Below are positions 10,808-23,400 of a stretch of 64,000 nucleotides of DNA, piece after piece. The translations under genes were made by a program, and so were the position numbers. Source of the stretch: Apoda limacodes. Its lineage: Eukaryota; Arthropoda; Insecta; Lepidoptera; Limacodidae. The notes under the pieces are model-generated. The model was not told where the DNA came from and did no database searches. It saw nothing but the letters and a program-made list of their open reading frames with translations. Each line of letters opens with the position of its first letter. Position 1 is the stretch's first letter. The stretch covers positions 8,428,563 through 8,492,562 of the forward strand of contig OX291540.1 in assembly GCA_946406115.1 (NCBI GenBank), read 5' to 3'.

Positions 10808-13045
10808 CTATTGAATCAATTGAAGATACTGATTTTCTTCATAAAACGAAGACAATGAAGTTTGAAGATCGTTGACTACCATATTGTCTCCACTTTGCGG
10901 CGGATGCGTGCTGCTGGAAACCATCTCTGAACTCTTCCAATTTTCACAATTCTCTACATATTCCAAGGTCCTTTGATACGTATCTTGCCTCATTGTATTA
11001 TTTAGATTCTTCTTCCTGCCATTGGTTGCTTCTATTTGTGACTGAGAGATGTCCCAAACTTGGACTTCACAAACTTGGTTATTTTGACTTCTTAAACTGT
11101 TCATGCTGCAATCAGTTTGTGGTTCGCCACCATTCTTTGCATTTTGGTCGCAATTTACTGTAGGTCTAGCACCACTTATTGGTTTTTGACTACCAGTTGA
11201 CATATTTACAGAGTTTTGTGAAGATTTTTGCACGTTATGCTTATTGAACTGGTTTCCTGGATAGTCCCATTGATTATAAGGCCTTTGGTGATTATAATAT
11301 TGGTTGTTATTCATCATAGCTTGATTATACTGATGATTATTTTTAGGCGGAGGTGGACCCATGACATTTGCAGCATTACCTACAGAATTGTAAGGAGGAG
11401 GTTGAGTATACTGCATGTTTTGAGTGTACTGCACATTTTGCATCGTAGGGCATTGGTTTTGTTGCTCACAATAGCTATTCATGGCTCCTCGATTTAAATT
11501 TGCGCTGTTATCTACACTCATCCCAGAAGATCTCGACATTTGCATTTGTTGCATTTGGTTTTGATTGGTATAGTTAATTTGCTGCGGATAGTTCATCATT
11601 TGATTGCTGTACATCCGGTTAGATTGATTTAAATTTATCGGATGCATTACATGCATTTGATTTTGATTAAATTGCTGCATCATTGGATTTTGTTGCAAGT
11701 TTGCATTTCGCATATTTGTATTTGATGCAGCTTGTATAGGATGTTGCATGTTTGGATATGGCGCTTGGTTGTAATTGTGACTCTGATATTGATTAGGAAC
11801 ATTGTTGAAATTTTTATTCGGGATTTTAGGATTCATATTTTGTCGGTTCATATAATTCGAATTGACTTGCAGTTGTGCTTGCTGATTCATCACCATGTTT
11901 TGATTTTGCATTTGAACATTCATTGACATGTTTGGCATAAGCTGTACCATGGGGCTGGTCAGTCCTTGAGACATAGGACTTTGTAACCCTGGGTGCATCG
12001 GGCTTGGCATGCCATGGCTTATTGGACTGGCTACGTTTTGAGTCATGGGACTTGCCATATTGACCATAGGACTGTTCATGTTTTGCGACATTGGACTTCC
12101 AATGTTGTTGTGTCGTGGACTCATCATTATTTGATTTGACATTTGTGGACTCATTAAACTTTGCATACTCTGTGGACTCATAGCATTATGCTGAGGTGAC
12201 ATGACACTCATGACACTTTGTGGGCTCATAACATTGTATACACTAGGCGGACTCATTACATTATGGGGAACATTGTGCGGACTCATTACATTCTGTGGGC
12301 TCACGACATTATATACACTAGGTGGGCTAATGACATTATGATGCACATTGTGCGGACTCATAACACTTTGAGGGCTCATTGCACTATGGGAATGGCTTTG
12401 TGGACTCATCATAGTATGTGCTAGAGTTTGTGGACTTAGAATATTTTGAGGGCTCATTACCATTTGTTTTGGGCTCATATTCGGATTTTGTTTCTGTGGT
12501 AAAGGATTATTTGTTCTCGTTATATTTGACTGGTCAGTTTGATTTTTAGCCATTGTTTGCAAGGATTTTAATGGATTGTTCCTTGTTGTAGAGTTGCTTC
12601 CAGGATTCTGAAAATCTTTTTCAAGTTTTTCTGTATCAACTTCTGGTATTACTTGTTCTTGTAATGGAGTATTTTTATCATCCGATGATTTAGCTAAAAG
12701 AGAACCACTGTTACCCGACATACTAACGTCTAATGACCTTAAGTCAACTGGAATATCACTTATATTGAGATCACTTCCTATGGCACCTAGGTTTTTAAGT
12801 AGAGAATCGTCACTGGTAGCTACATCACTGATTTTGTCACTAGAATTGTTCGTGTTCTGTACTTCACTGGGTAAAATGTCTTTGGTTGAAATATCACCAT
12901 CTTTATTAGTGTCTGGATCGGGAGGGTTGATGGTATCAGATTTTGCTGGTGTTACCGTTTCGGTTCCCAATATTGATTGGTTAAGATATTGCATCATTTC
13001 GTCTGGTATTACCAGCTTATTTTCTACCATTTCTCCTTCCGCCAC
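10808..13045 (-). CDS. ci: ci exon 18 (last): C-terminal activation region and stop
   Basis: The exon begins after a TTTTCTAG acceptor with GTG GCG GAA, phase 0, and ends in TAA, giving 745 residues (830-1,574). An early [10 protein letters not shown] matches the conserved Gli VLPDDVVQYL-type motif. Residues near 1,020-1,200 form about two dozen Ser-Pro motifs, mostly MSPQ or MSPH, including a 24-residue block present twice. A long Asn/Gln/Met-rich low-complexity stretch follows. The end is conserved again: [12 protein letters not shown] near 1,520, and [12 protein letters not shown] with ENQYLQLIQ at the very C terminus. Low-complexity activation domains of this kind evolve fast; the conserved ends give confidence. 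Minus-strand frame is open throughout. Confidence 0.95.
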   Translation of the reverse strand: MAEGEMVENKLVIPDEMMQYLNQSILGTETVTPAKSDTINPPDPDTNKDGDISTKDILPSEVQNTNNSSDKISDVATSDDSLLKNLGAIGSDLNISDIPVDLRSLDVSMSGNSGSLLAKSSDDKNTPLQEQVIPEVDTEKLEKDFQNPGSNSTTRNNPLKSLQTMAKNQTDQSNITRTNNPLPQKQNPNMSPKQMVMSPQNILSPQTLAHTMMSPQSHSHSAMSPQSVMSPHNVHHNVISPPSVYNVVSPQNVMSPHNVPHNVMSPPSVYNVMSPQSVMSVMSPQHNAMSPQSMQSLMSPQMSNQIMMSPRHNNIGSPMSQNMNSPMVNMASPMTQNVASPISHGMPSPMHPGLQSPMSQGLTSPMVQLMPNMSMNVQMQNQNMVMNQQAQLQVNSNYMNRQNMNPKIPNKNFNNVPNQYQSHNYNQAPYPNMQHPIQAASNTNMRNANLQQNPMMQQFNQNQMHVMHPINLNQSNRMYSNQMMNYPQQINYTNQNQMQQMQMSRSSGMSVDNSANLNRGAMNSYCEQQNQCPTMQNVQYTQNMQYTQPPPYNSVGNAANVMGPPPPKNNHQYNQAMMNNNQYYNHQRPYNQWDYPGNQFNKHNVQKSSQNSVNMSTGSQKPISGARPTVNCDQNAKNGGEPQTDCSMNSLRSQNNQVCEVQVWDISQSQIEATNGRKKNLNNTMRQDTYQRTLEYVENCENWKSSEMVSSSTHPPQSGDNMVVNDLQTSLSSFYEENQYLQLIQ

Positions 13046-16000
13046 CTAGAAAATAAAACTCTGTTAATAAAATTTTATTACTTTTAATTGCTTACAATTT
13101 AGAATTGGACAGCCAAGCCTGGTGTAAAGTTGTAATTAATACTTAGTTAATATCATTACATTTTTAATAATTTCGATAAGAAATAAAATTTGAAAATAAC
13201 ATTTATATGTATGGTATGACTCTAAACAATAGGAAACAAAGTGTGTGATCTCGATGAAATTGCGTATCTGCACGGTACCCTAAACTGTTGTTGTATTTAT
13301 GTTCCTAATTATTTTATGTAGTTTTCTATTTTATGATAATCAGACAAAATATATACCTGTTCCAGATTGACCTCCTGGTTTGGATGATGGACTTGTGCAG
13401 TGGTTATAACCACGGTGCTTGTGGAGTTTGATCGGGACTCTTTATATGTGACAGTTTCATTGTCTTCCTCAGTCTTGAACGGGAACTGGGCATCACCCTA
13501 TAAAATATACATTTATTTATTATTAGCAGTTACCGTGAAATTATTAAAGACTGCCCTTAAGCTATTGAGATCATTACTTTTATCCCTGTGCTGGAAATCA
13601 CCGCGTTGCGACGTAAAAAAAGTTACAAGAACAGAATTAGAAAACTACATGAATGCGATATTACCCGCAGTAAAGTCTATTGTTGCTAGTGATATAAAGT
13701 GTTTGTTGTCTCACTTAAAATCAGTTCATCCCGCTGATACGTTGCGACGTTATGGAATAATGACTGCGGAAAATCCATTCCAGTGGTAACTCTTGATTGA
13801 CGTTAAAACTATCATTTATTATTTTCTATACAAAAAATTAAGTCAACCCATTGCTCCATTGTGACCTTAAGAACGCGTGAAGTGTCTAACGGTAGAAAAA
13901 TAATCCGCGTGAGGAATATGGATCTCTTGAACAATATCATTGCCAATTCATTTCATCACTTCAAAATCAAATGTTTGAGGGTAAAGAAAAACGAAATTCT
14001 ACAAACTAAAGAAGCCGACTAACTTTTGCCATCAAATTTTTTTTAACGATATTTTATGCTCAATGATTTTAAAATCATGTACACTTTTTGCAATGTGAAA
14101 ACTGTACTGGGAGTTGAAAATTGATTCATTTTTCTAGTAAGCAAATTAGTCAAATAGCAACGGAGTTTTTGAGCACTACAGAGTCTTTAAAAATATTGGA
14201 GAATATTTTATTTGATGTTGTTAATGAACTACAATGCTTCTCAAGTTCACTCACCACATCGTCAGCTCCACACGGATAAGGCTGGTAGCCGTGAGCCTGA
14301 TCACTTAAGTTGGATTGCTCCGAGAGCCGCCGGGCTTCCTCCTTGACTTGGATAGTCGGGTCCAACTCCAGTGCTAGTTCCTCGGCACGCACTTCCGAGC
14401 AGGTTACCCCACGTAACAATACCGCCTGTAAAATATATAAATATGAAGTATTATAATACTGCCTTATACAATAATTCATGTGGCATTTAAACTATTATAT
14501 TCTTGAAATCTTTTTACAAAATTATGAAGTACAGTATCTTTATTGTTCTTTTCGAGACGTTACAATTTTTAATCCAGAGAATTTTTACCTAACCAATGTT
14601 ATACAATATAAATTTTTTGAGGGGATAAAATATTGAGCTGATTAGTAAATCACAACTTTATTTATATCTTACCTGGTTACCTTGCGAGGTTCGGACAGCC
14701 TGCACAGCTGCTAGGGCTGAAGATGGAGCAGGAGCATATCCCACACACGATACTTGACTAGATCTGGAAACAAAGGATATTATATTTAGAGTTTCTTTTT
14801 TACAATTGTATAATGAGCAATTACTGAAAGAATTAATGGATTAATTAATTAATAATAAACAATCAATTAATGGCAGAGCAGAATAATACCACCCCCAATC
14901 CTACCGTGGGTGTCGTACGAGGCGACTAAGGGATATACCAGATGGTGGGGCAGCAGCACCATACTGAGGGAGTATTAACCTATTATGCATTGCTCAAGAA
15001 AACCACGGCCTCTAGTCCCCGGCAGCCCCACTAGTCCCTACTATGGTAGCGGTCAAGGTAATGGTGGTGGCAGGGGGTGCAAAGAATCCTCGGCAGAGAT
15101 CCGGCTACCACAAACACCGACAACTGGCCCTTGCAACGTACAATGCACGCACTTTGAGGAACGATGAAAAGATTGTTGAGCTTGAAGAAAAAGTAGACAC
15201 GCTGCGCTGGGACATGGGGAGGACTCGATATTACAAAATCCGGCAACTTGTTCTACTTTCGGGAGGGCAAACAACTGTCCCAAGGTGGTGTCGGGTTTAT
15301 CGTCCACAAGTCCCTCATCAACATCATTACGACCATTGAGAGTGTGTCGACAAGGGTAGCGTAACTTGTGCTCAGAATCACCAATAGATATTCTCTAAAG
15401 ATGATACAGGTTTACGGTTTACCGACTTCGGTATCTTACTAATGGCTTCTTAAATACACAAAGAGTCCCTAAGCGAGCTATGGAAATAGTTATGCTTACT
15501 GTTTCTTTGCACGATAGAATCTGAAACGAGGAAATTCGTCGAAGAACTAAGGTTACCGACATAGCTAAACAGTTAGCAAACTGAAGTGGCAATGGGCAAG
15601 CTACATCGCTCGTCGAACGGATAACGAATAACCGAAATGTTCTCGAGTGGTGACCACGGATCGGAAGACGCAGCGTGGGTCGGCCTCTTACCAGGTGGAC
15701 AGACGATCTGGTCAGAGCCGCAGGACCGGCCGATATGGAGACATATCGGGGAGGCCTACGTTCAGCAGTGAACGTATTCCGGCTCAAACGAACTGAAAGA
15801 GTCAGGAAACTTCAGGTCAGGATGTATGTGAACCCTGTTCCCTCATTTCATCGTGATAAAGAGCTATTGTGGAATTTCTCTATGGGAGAAGATACTTAAC
15901 GATAATACTGTTGAAGGACTAAACTAACCGATGTAGCACAAAGAATAAATAGCCTAGCTTCTACGAGCTGTGTGTGTGTGTGGGCACACAGCTCGTAAAT

Positions 16001-19000
16001 CCGATGAACAATGAGGTAGATATGGTTTGAAGTCGATGGAGACCGCGATCCGAAAAAGGCAGTGTGGGACGGTCACCCACTAGATTGGCCGATGAGCTAG
16101 TTAGGGTTGCGAGAAGTGGATAAATGCAAGCAGCTCAGACCTGTTCATTAAGGTGATTACCAGATTTGAAGACGAGATCTATGGCAACTGAAATGATGAT
16201 GAAAGACTAATATCTACGTCGAAAATAATGTTACTCATCGAGACTGTCGTCTAAAACACAGGCTCCGCCTTGTTTAGTAGGATACCGCTAACGAATGTAT
16301 GTATACCTTTACTTTTTGTCACCTATGTAATGTAATTCTTGATTCTTTTAGCTTTAAACAATGTATTTAAATGATTTTTTTAATGTCTTGAATAAAAGTG
16401 GTAAGAAATAAAAGCTTTTCCTGTCATTTTTTCCTTTCTTTTAATAGTCTCTCTTTTAATATAAACATCGAACTAGTGATATCTAAGTAACTGTCGTGTC
16501 AGTAGTGGTCGTGGTTCTGTAACTACTAGTAAAGGAGTTGATACAAGAGTATAAGTGTAATGAAATCTAAAACAGAATCGTATGACGTCTTTTAACACAA
16601 GCTATAGGATAGATCATTGTACCTTCGACTGCTTTCTGGTGACAGTTGGTCGTACAATACAGAGTGCTGCGCGACCACTCGCTGGGGTCCAGCCATCGTC
16701 GTAGCCACAGCGCCGGACGTCACTGATGCTTGGCTGCTCTTGCGGGATATGTCTGATGACCTAAAATAAACGAATTTCTCTCGTTAGAATTGCGACTTAT
16801 TCATATTTACTATAGTTATTTAGCCACTCAAGCCACATACATTGGAAAGATATAAATTGATACAGTAGGTGATATTTTTTACTGTAGTGATTGTCTTGTA
16901 ACTTGGTCTTCAGAGGACTAGGATTATTTTCTGATCCATCTAATTGTAACATTTTTTTAAATAAACTTCGTTTACAGGAAGAAGAAAGACCTTGATATCT
17001 TCAAAAAAATGGTGATAAATATAAGGTTAAGATTTTTACCCAGTTTTTTTAGAGAGCCCTAGGCCACTTTATATTGCAAACGCTCTAAGGCCGTTCGTTT
17101 TTCAGAGATAGGGGGAAAGGTAGATTTTTATGTTTACTACAGTTATTAAAAGTCAGATTTGACTAACGGATAGTACGTAAGTTAAATCTGACTTTTATTA
17201 ATTGTAGTAAACATTAAAATCTACCTACACCTTTTATATTTACGTCGCAGCCATTTGGTTAAATTGGCCAGTTAATTGAACGCCTAGGCAGATCGTCTAT
17301 TATGGAAAAGAAAGGAACAGAAATCGCACTGTATAAGTCATGTATGTTGGGTTAGGTTCAGTTTCTCTTTTGTAAACGTAGATGTGGAGCGAGCGAAGCG
17401 AGCGGAGCGTTCCAGCCAAGTTTCATACAATAATATGTTATATGATAATTTATTTTCCATATTTAACGATCTGCCTAGGTGTCCAATTAACTGGCTTATT
17501 GAACCAAATAGCTGCGACATATACTTATGCTACCTTTCTTCAGCGGTTTCACGAGCCGCGTCAAGTATCTTTACAACAACTCCACCTATCTGGTCCAAAA
17601 GTATCCTATCCAAATCTTTCAAGCTGGAACCAATTATAGATATGCACATTTTTTCATTGAAATCAGTTGGGCGGTTTCCATATGTGTTTGACCTGTATGA
17701 ATGTGGGACTCCATGTTCCCTCGTAACTACTAAACGGCTAAACCGATTTTAATAAATTATACGTGGATAGATTCTTATTACCACAAGAGTGTCATAGGCT
17801 ACATTAAAATTATTGGAAATCAAATTTTTTTGCTTTTCATTTACTAAAATTTTTATTTTCTAATCTGCAGTCGGGTCTTTCTAATTTTTTAAATTACTTT
17901 TTATATTTCAGATGTATTTGTGTTAATAAAACAAAACTACTGTACCTACTCAATTATCAAAATATATTATTTGATAGTAAAACTTACCTGGCACTGTAGA
18001 GACTACTCCCAGAAGAGATACCAGAGTCGCGCCTGGTGGTGGGCAGGCCTGTTTTCAGCTCAACAGCTACGGCAGTGTTTCCTAGCTCCGTCCGCCCTGG
18101 AACTGGACCACCTGGTACATTAAAAATCCATTTCCCTTTAAAGGACTCTAACCAGAGCACCTAGAACCTATTACAAGCAATCTAACGATGTAGCGGAGGG
18201 CCATCTGTCTTTGAATAGCTTTATGTCAATTTTCTATAAAATTACTTTAGTAATCTTGTAATCTTGGTTTGCACTTTTCTTTTTTTGTTTATTTTTCTCT
18301 TATTTCTTTCTTTTTGTCTTAGGTAAAGTAGGGGGAAGGATAATACTAATGCAGCTGTTTTTCATTTTGTTTTATGTAGATTATTTATTTTGTATTTAAA
18401 ATTACAGTAAGTGTAGTTAGTTAAATGTAATTATAAATAATTAAGTATCTTTTTATTTCCTATTGTCAAACGAGTCGCAAACGAAAGGTTCTCACTGAAA
18501 ATCAGTGTTGTGACCATTTAGTTACAGCGTAATGCTGAGTGAGAAACCTATTTGGCGCACAACTCAAATTAAGTACCTAAATAGTGTTAACTTTTAGTTT
18601 TTTTTTGTTCCTGTTATAATAGGTTGTGTTGTGCAAATAAAATGTTTTTCTTTCACTAATATTCGTTCGTATTTTCGTAACTCACCTCCACCCATATCTG
18701 CGGCAGGCGGCGGCATTATTCTGCCTACAGCTAGTTTATGTCCAATGCGCGGTGCATGACGGGGCTCACCGATGGCTACCATGGCTCTCAGCATCAACGG
18801 CAGTTGCCCTACTTCACCTACGACCTCTTGCTCTACCTGCAGAAATACAACAAAATTAATATATTTGGAGGCAGAAAAACAAGAAAAAACCATCATGACT
18901 TTTTTGAACTGCCACTAAGTTTCAAATTACTTGCAGTCAACAGGAAGAAGTTTATTTCATCAAGTTCAAATCAAATACCGGGTCAACCATTATTTCACCG

Positions 19001-20436
19001 GTATTAAAAAGTCTCCGCATCACAAAAAAAAAGATTTTGCACTTACATCGCCATCTAATCTGAAATAAGGTGCTCCGTTCTCGTCACTAAAACCACCTAG
19101 TCCAGAGCCACCAAAGTCCAACTCTCCGCCACACTGAGCTGACAACTGAAAAATAAAACCATATTCTATCTTGTAATTTCAGCCACTACTATTGGGCTAA
19201 AACTCTCCCCTAAACAGACTTCTGCCGTAACTATCCACTTTTTTATATTGGGTTATGGACCCATCTATAACTAGGATGTCGCTGAAGACGCTTTCATAAA
19301 TGTGCAACATGTTTTTTCAAGTGTTCAGTTTCATTGGTTTAAGATTTTTTCTTACGCTTTTATATCTACTGATAAACTTTGCTTAAAAAAACTCTGCTAA
19401 AAGAATTGTTTCTCGTAGATTAATCTTTAGCTTATCTCTGTTACTCCTTTGAAAAATTGTATCTAATTTCAGTTTTCAAAGTTACTTGACAGACACATGT
19501 AAAAATTATTGAACAGTACCCTGAATTATAAATTCACAATAGCTTCCAACTTACTTGATGAGCAGGAGTATGCACTCCGTGGGGTATGGGTGAAGCAGGA
19601 CTCTCGCTTTTAACTGAAGCAGAAGAAGTATGTCCTCTAATGCCAATAGGGACTCCACCTTCTTCAGAACGCGGTGATGAGCCGGCGCCACCACCACCAG
19701 ACTCTGCGGAGTCATCGCCGCGACTGAATCCTGGTAATAACAACAAATCTTTTATGATAAAGATAATCTTATGTTATTTTGATCTTCTTGATTAGAAAAT
19801 TGAGAAATTTGATAACAACTGGCAAGCACTAAAACCAACCTTTATGCTTTTTGCTAGCGTAGAACTCAGCACCATGTACAGTCTTCACATGTTTTCGAAG
19901 GGAGGAGGGGTCTGTATACCTCTTGGTGCAGCCGGGTGCTTTACATACGTACGGTTTCTAAACAAACAATAAAAATATATTAACTAGTTCTGAATTCCGA
20001 GGGCCCATATCATATTTTTAGTCAAAAAGAGATGGCACAAACACAGAATCATATTAAAAATAAGATTAACAGACAAAAGTAATCAATGTAACATACTTCG
20101 TTACTATGCGTTCTGTTCTGGTGCTTGGCCCGGTCGCTAGCATTTGAAAAGGCTTTAGCGCAGCCTGGATACTCGCAGGTGTAGGGCTTTTCTCCTGTGT
20201 GGCTTCGGAGATGAGTCTTCAAGTTCTCTAACCGGGAGTACGCCTTGCAGCAACCTTCGAACTAAACAAACAAAATCTTTAATTATTTAACAAAAAAACA
20301 GTTTAGACTAGATTTCTCGTGTCTGATCACCAAAGGTTGTAGGTGACACAATAATTAGTACTTTTACCATTCCAGTCAAGATAGAACTATACAAATAATT
20401 AAAAACTCTTTGATGACATATTTAAACACAAGAGTA

Positions 20437-20474
<38 letters not shown>

Positions 20475-23400
20475 TAATTATTTGACATCCGACATCAAAG
20501 CAAAGAAGATACGTACCTAGCTTAATATTCTGTCTATGTGTGAAGATGAATATTTTTTTGTTAATTTCTTAATAGGTACTTACAGTACACTTATGAGGTT
20601 TTTCGCCCGTATGTCTTCTCATATGGACCACCAGCATGTACTGCGCCTTGAATGGTTTCTCATCTCGCGAACAGCCGACCCATCGGCAGACGAACGCTTT
20701 CTTGCTGGCGTGGATGTGGTCCGTGTTGATGTGCTTCACCAAGTCGTCTTGTGTGGGGAACTCTAATTTGCAGTCAACCTAGTATTAAAAGAAACTTGAT
20801 TAGTCCATATAACTATGAGTACTAAATTACATATGATAACAATGAAAAATCCAGTGATTTCCTAGCGGTTGCGGTGTCTGCCTCACGTTCTGAGAAGCAA
20901 AGGTTCACTAGCATATTTTTTTTTTATTCTTAAATAATGTCCATTCACAGTACCGGTTTTCCAGAAAACGAAAAATTGTGAGGAAACCTTTATACGTCAA
21001 AGGGACCTACATGTGAAGTCCACCAATACGCAGTGTACCTGTGACTTGGTCAATATACTATGGCTCAAATCGCTCTTATCTGAGATAAGGGGAAGCCAGG
21101 TTCTACAACGACGAGGAAGCTTGTTGAAAACAACAAACAGCTCATTTGTCATGCACTGGAGAAAAGTCATAAAAACGACTTATTACTTCTTTGAAATACA
21201 CTAAAAATGTTTATCAAAATATATGTTAAACATTCGTGCTATGCTATTGTAAAATTTGGCTACGCCTCGTTCCACAAACTATCACTCGTGTTAAGAAGTA
21301 CAACTGTATCTTCAGCATACTAAATATGCTGCAGCTACCAAAAATGTCCTGTTTTGACTAAGCTTATGTGACTGCCAGTCTCGATAGGAAGAAGTGACGG
21401 TTAGTCTGATTTATCTTCGTTTAAGGGGCCTAAATTCGTCTTGGGAGGGAAATTTAACTTTATATAGAATTTGAGGATACTGCTACAAAATAGACAAGAC
21501 AATTATAAGATTGAAACTTTGAGTGCGCCACCGTGGTAGTACTGATCCGTGCAGCTATGTGAAGTGAAGTCAACTTTGCCTGTAACCCAAGTGTTTTTAA
21601 CGATTTAACTAAAAATTTTAATGTATACATCCACAAAACACACGTCGATATCACAAATTGGTATTTCCAACCGATCAAGAGAAAATACTGAGTACGCGAG
21701 CGCGTGTGAAGTCGTTTCCGACTATTCTAGAACTACTTCACAAAATTCCAAAGCGAGCGAACACACTAACAAAACGCAATACGCGAGTGCCGCTTCCAAC
21801 CTGCAGCAAAGACCTAACTGAACTATTGGCACGGCCGACAAGCGTTCCAGGGAGCCAAGGCTCCCCAGAATCCCCCGGCCCAGCCATATCAAATCGGGCT
21901 GAGACTACTCTAACAGAAGAATCCTACCTAACAGGGAGACGGGACAAGGTTGCCACAGCTCGTTTCAGAATGGAGTCATTAACCAATAGCTCAGCAACTC
22001 GAGGAACTCCATCCTAACCTGGAAACAATTGTGTTATGCGACCCCTTCTTCAATGGAGAGGCGGCATATTCGCCTCTTTCACTAAGACAAGATCTCTGTC
22101 CTCAGGAGGTTCCGTTTTATTAGACCACCGGACACGCTGTTGCAGATGAAGATATTCCAGTGGGAATCGATTGCGACATCTGCTGCAGTAGTTGAAAACG
22201 CGTCAAACTGTTCACAGCGGTTTCGCTACATGGATACTCAGGCAGTGAGTTAAGAGGACAATCAATCTGAAAAAGGACCGGAGTAAGAGCCTTCAGGTCA
22301 TTTGGGTCCGATAAGATCGAACAAACAGGCCGTCAATTGAGTACAGCCTCAATTTTACCAAACACAGTAGCTAATTCCTCAAAGGTCTATACCGTCTCAC
22401 CTATAACCCGATGCAAGTGTGTTTTTGCCACTTTCACGACTGCCTCAAAGATACCACCCCACCAAGGGGAGGCAGGAGGGTCAAAATGTGATTCCTTGCC
22501 TAGACAAGTCATATCCAATTTTGATGTCATATATCTTGAAGAACTCACAAATATCCGTCATCTGACGAATAGCCCCCTTATAGTTAGTTCCGCAGTCTGA
22601 CCCTGCCTTATAGTCAACCCTCGACGACTGACAAACCAAGACAAACAAGCTATAAATGCTTCCGTTGACCAGGCAGAAACGACTTCCAAATGGACGGTCT
22701 TGATCGACAAACAAACGAAAACACAGAGGTAGGCCTTCACTGTTATCGCCTTACGGAGCGTAGAAGTTTTTATTAGAAAGGTCCCGCAAAATCGGTACCG
22801 ACTGCCGAGAAGGGTCTAAGAGCCTTAACGCGATCAGCGGACAGGTCTCCCATTTGAGGCTGAACCAGATTAGCCTCCAGTCGATAACTTGCCAAGGGAG
22901 CTGAATTTAAGCAACGAGAATTCTGCATCACGTGGAGGCCTCACCTCGACACTCAGGGTGCGTAAACCAGGCAGGGGATCCACGACGTCTTTCGTGGCCA
23001 ATTCTTTGGCTCAAACAGCTAGTCAGGACCCCACCAGAGTGGATGATCCAACAAAATGGAGGCCAATCATCCGCGTGAAGCAAAATGTAGGATTTAAAGG
23101 GCCAGGCACGTGCCTTCACGACGCTATCTCACGTTCCAAACACGACGAACACCAGCAGGAATGTCTTTTGCAAGCACTAGGTTTCACTAAGTTTCGAAAA
23201 TCCAAAAACACGCGTCGAAACCACAAATTGGTATTTCCAACCGATCGCAAGAATATATCAGTACGCGGGCGCGTGTGAAGTGGTTCCCGACTATTCTAGA
23301 ACTTATTTACACGTCGGCCCTGAGCCGGCGCACGGTCATTGTCGTAGCAAATGAAAGTCGATGTGTCATCGCTTTCCTTAACTGAACAACAACGTTATGT

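Noticed and set aside
11228..12424. Plus-strand frames rich in Ile/His over ci exon 18
   Set aside because: Antisense shadows of the Met/Asn/His-rich ci coding exon.
22337..23278. Plus-strand frames in the BEL/Pao region
   Set aside because: Antisense to the integrase and other pol pieces; LTR-like repeats explain the rest.
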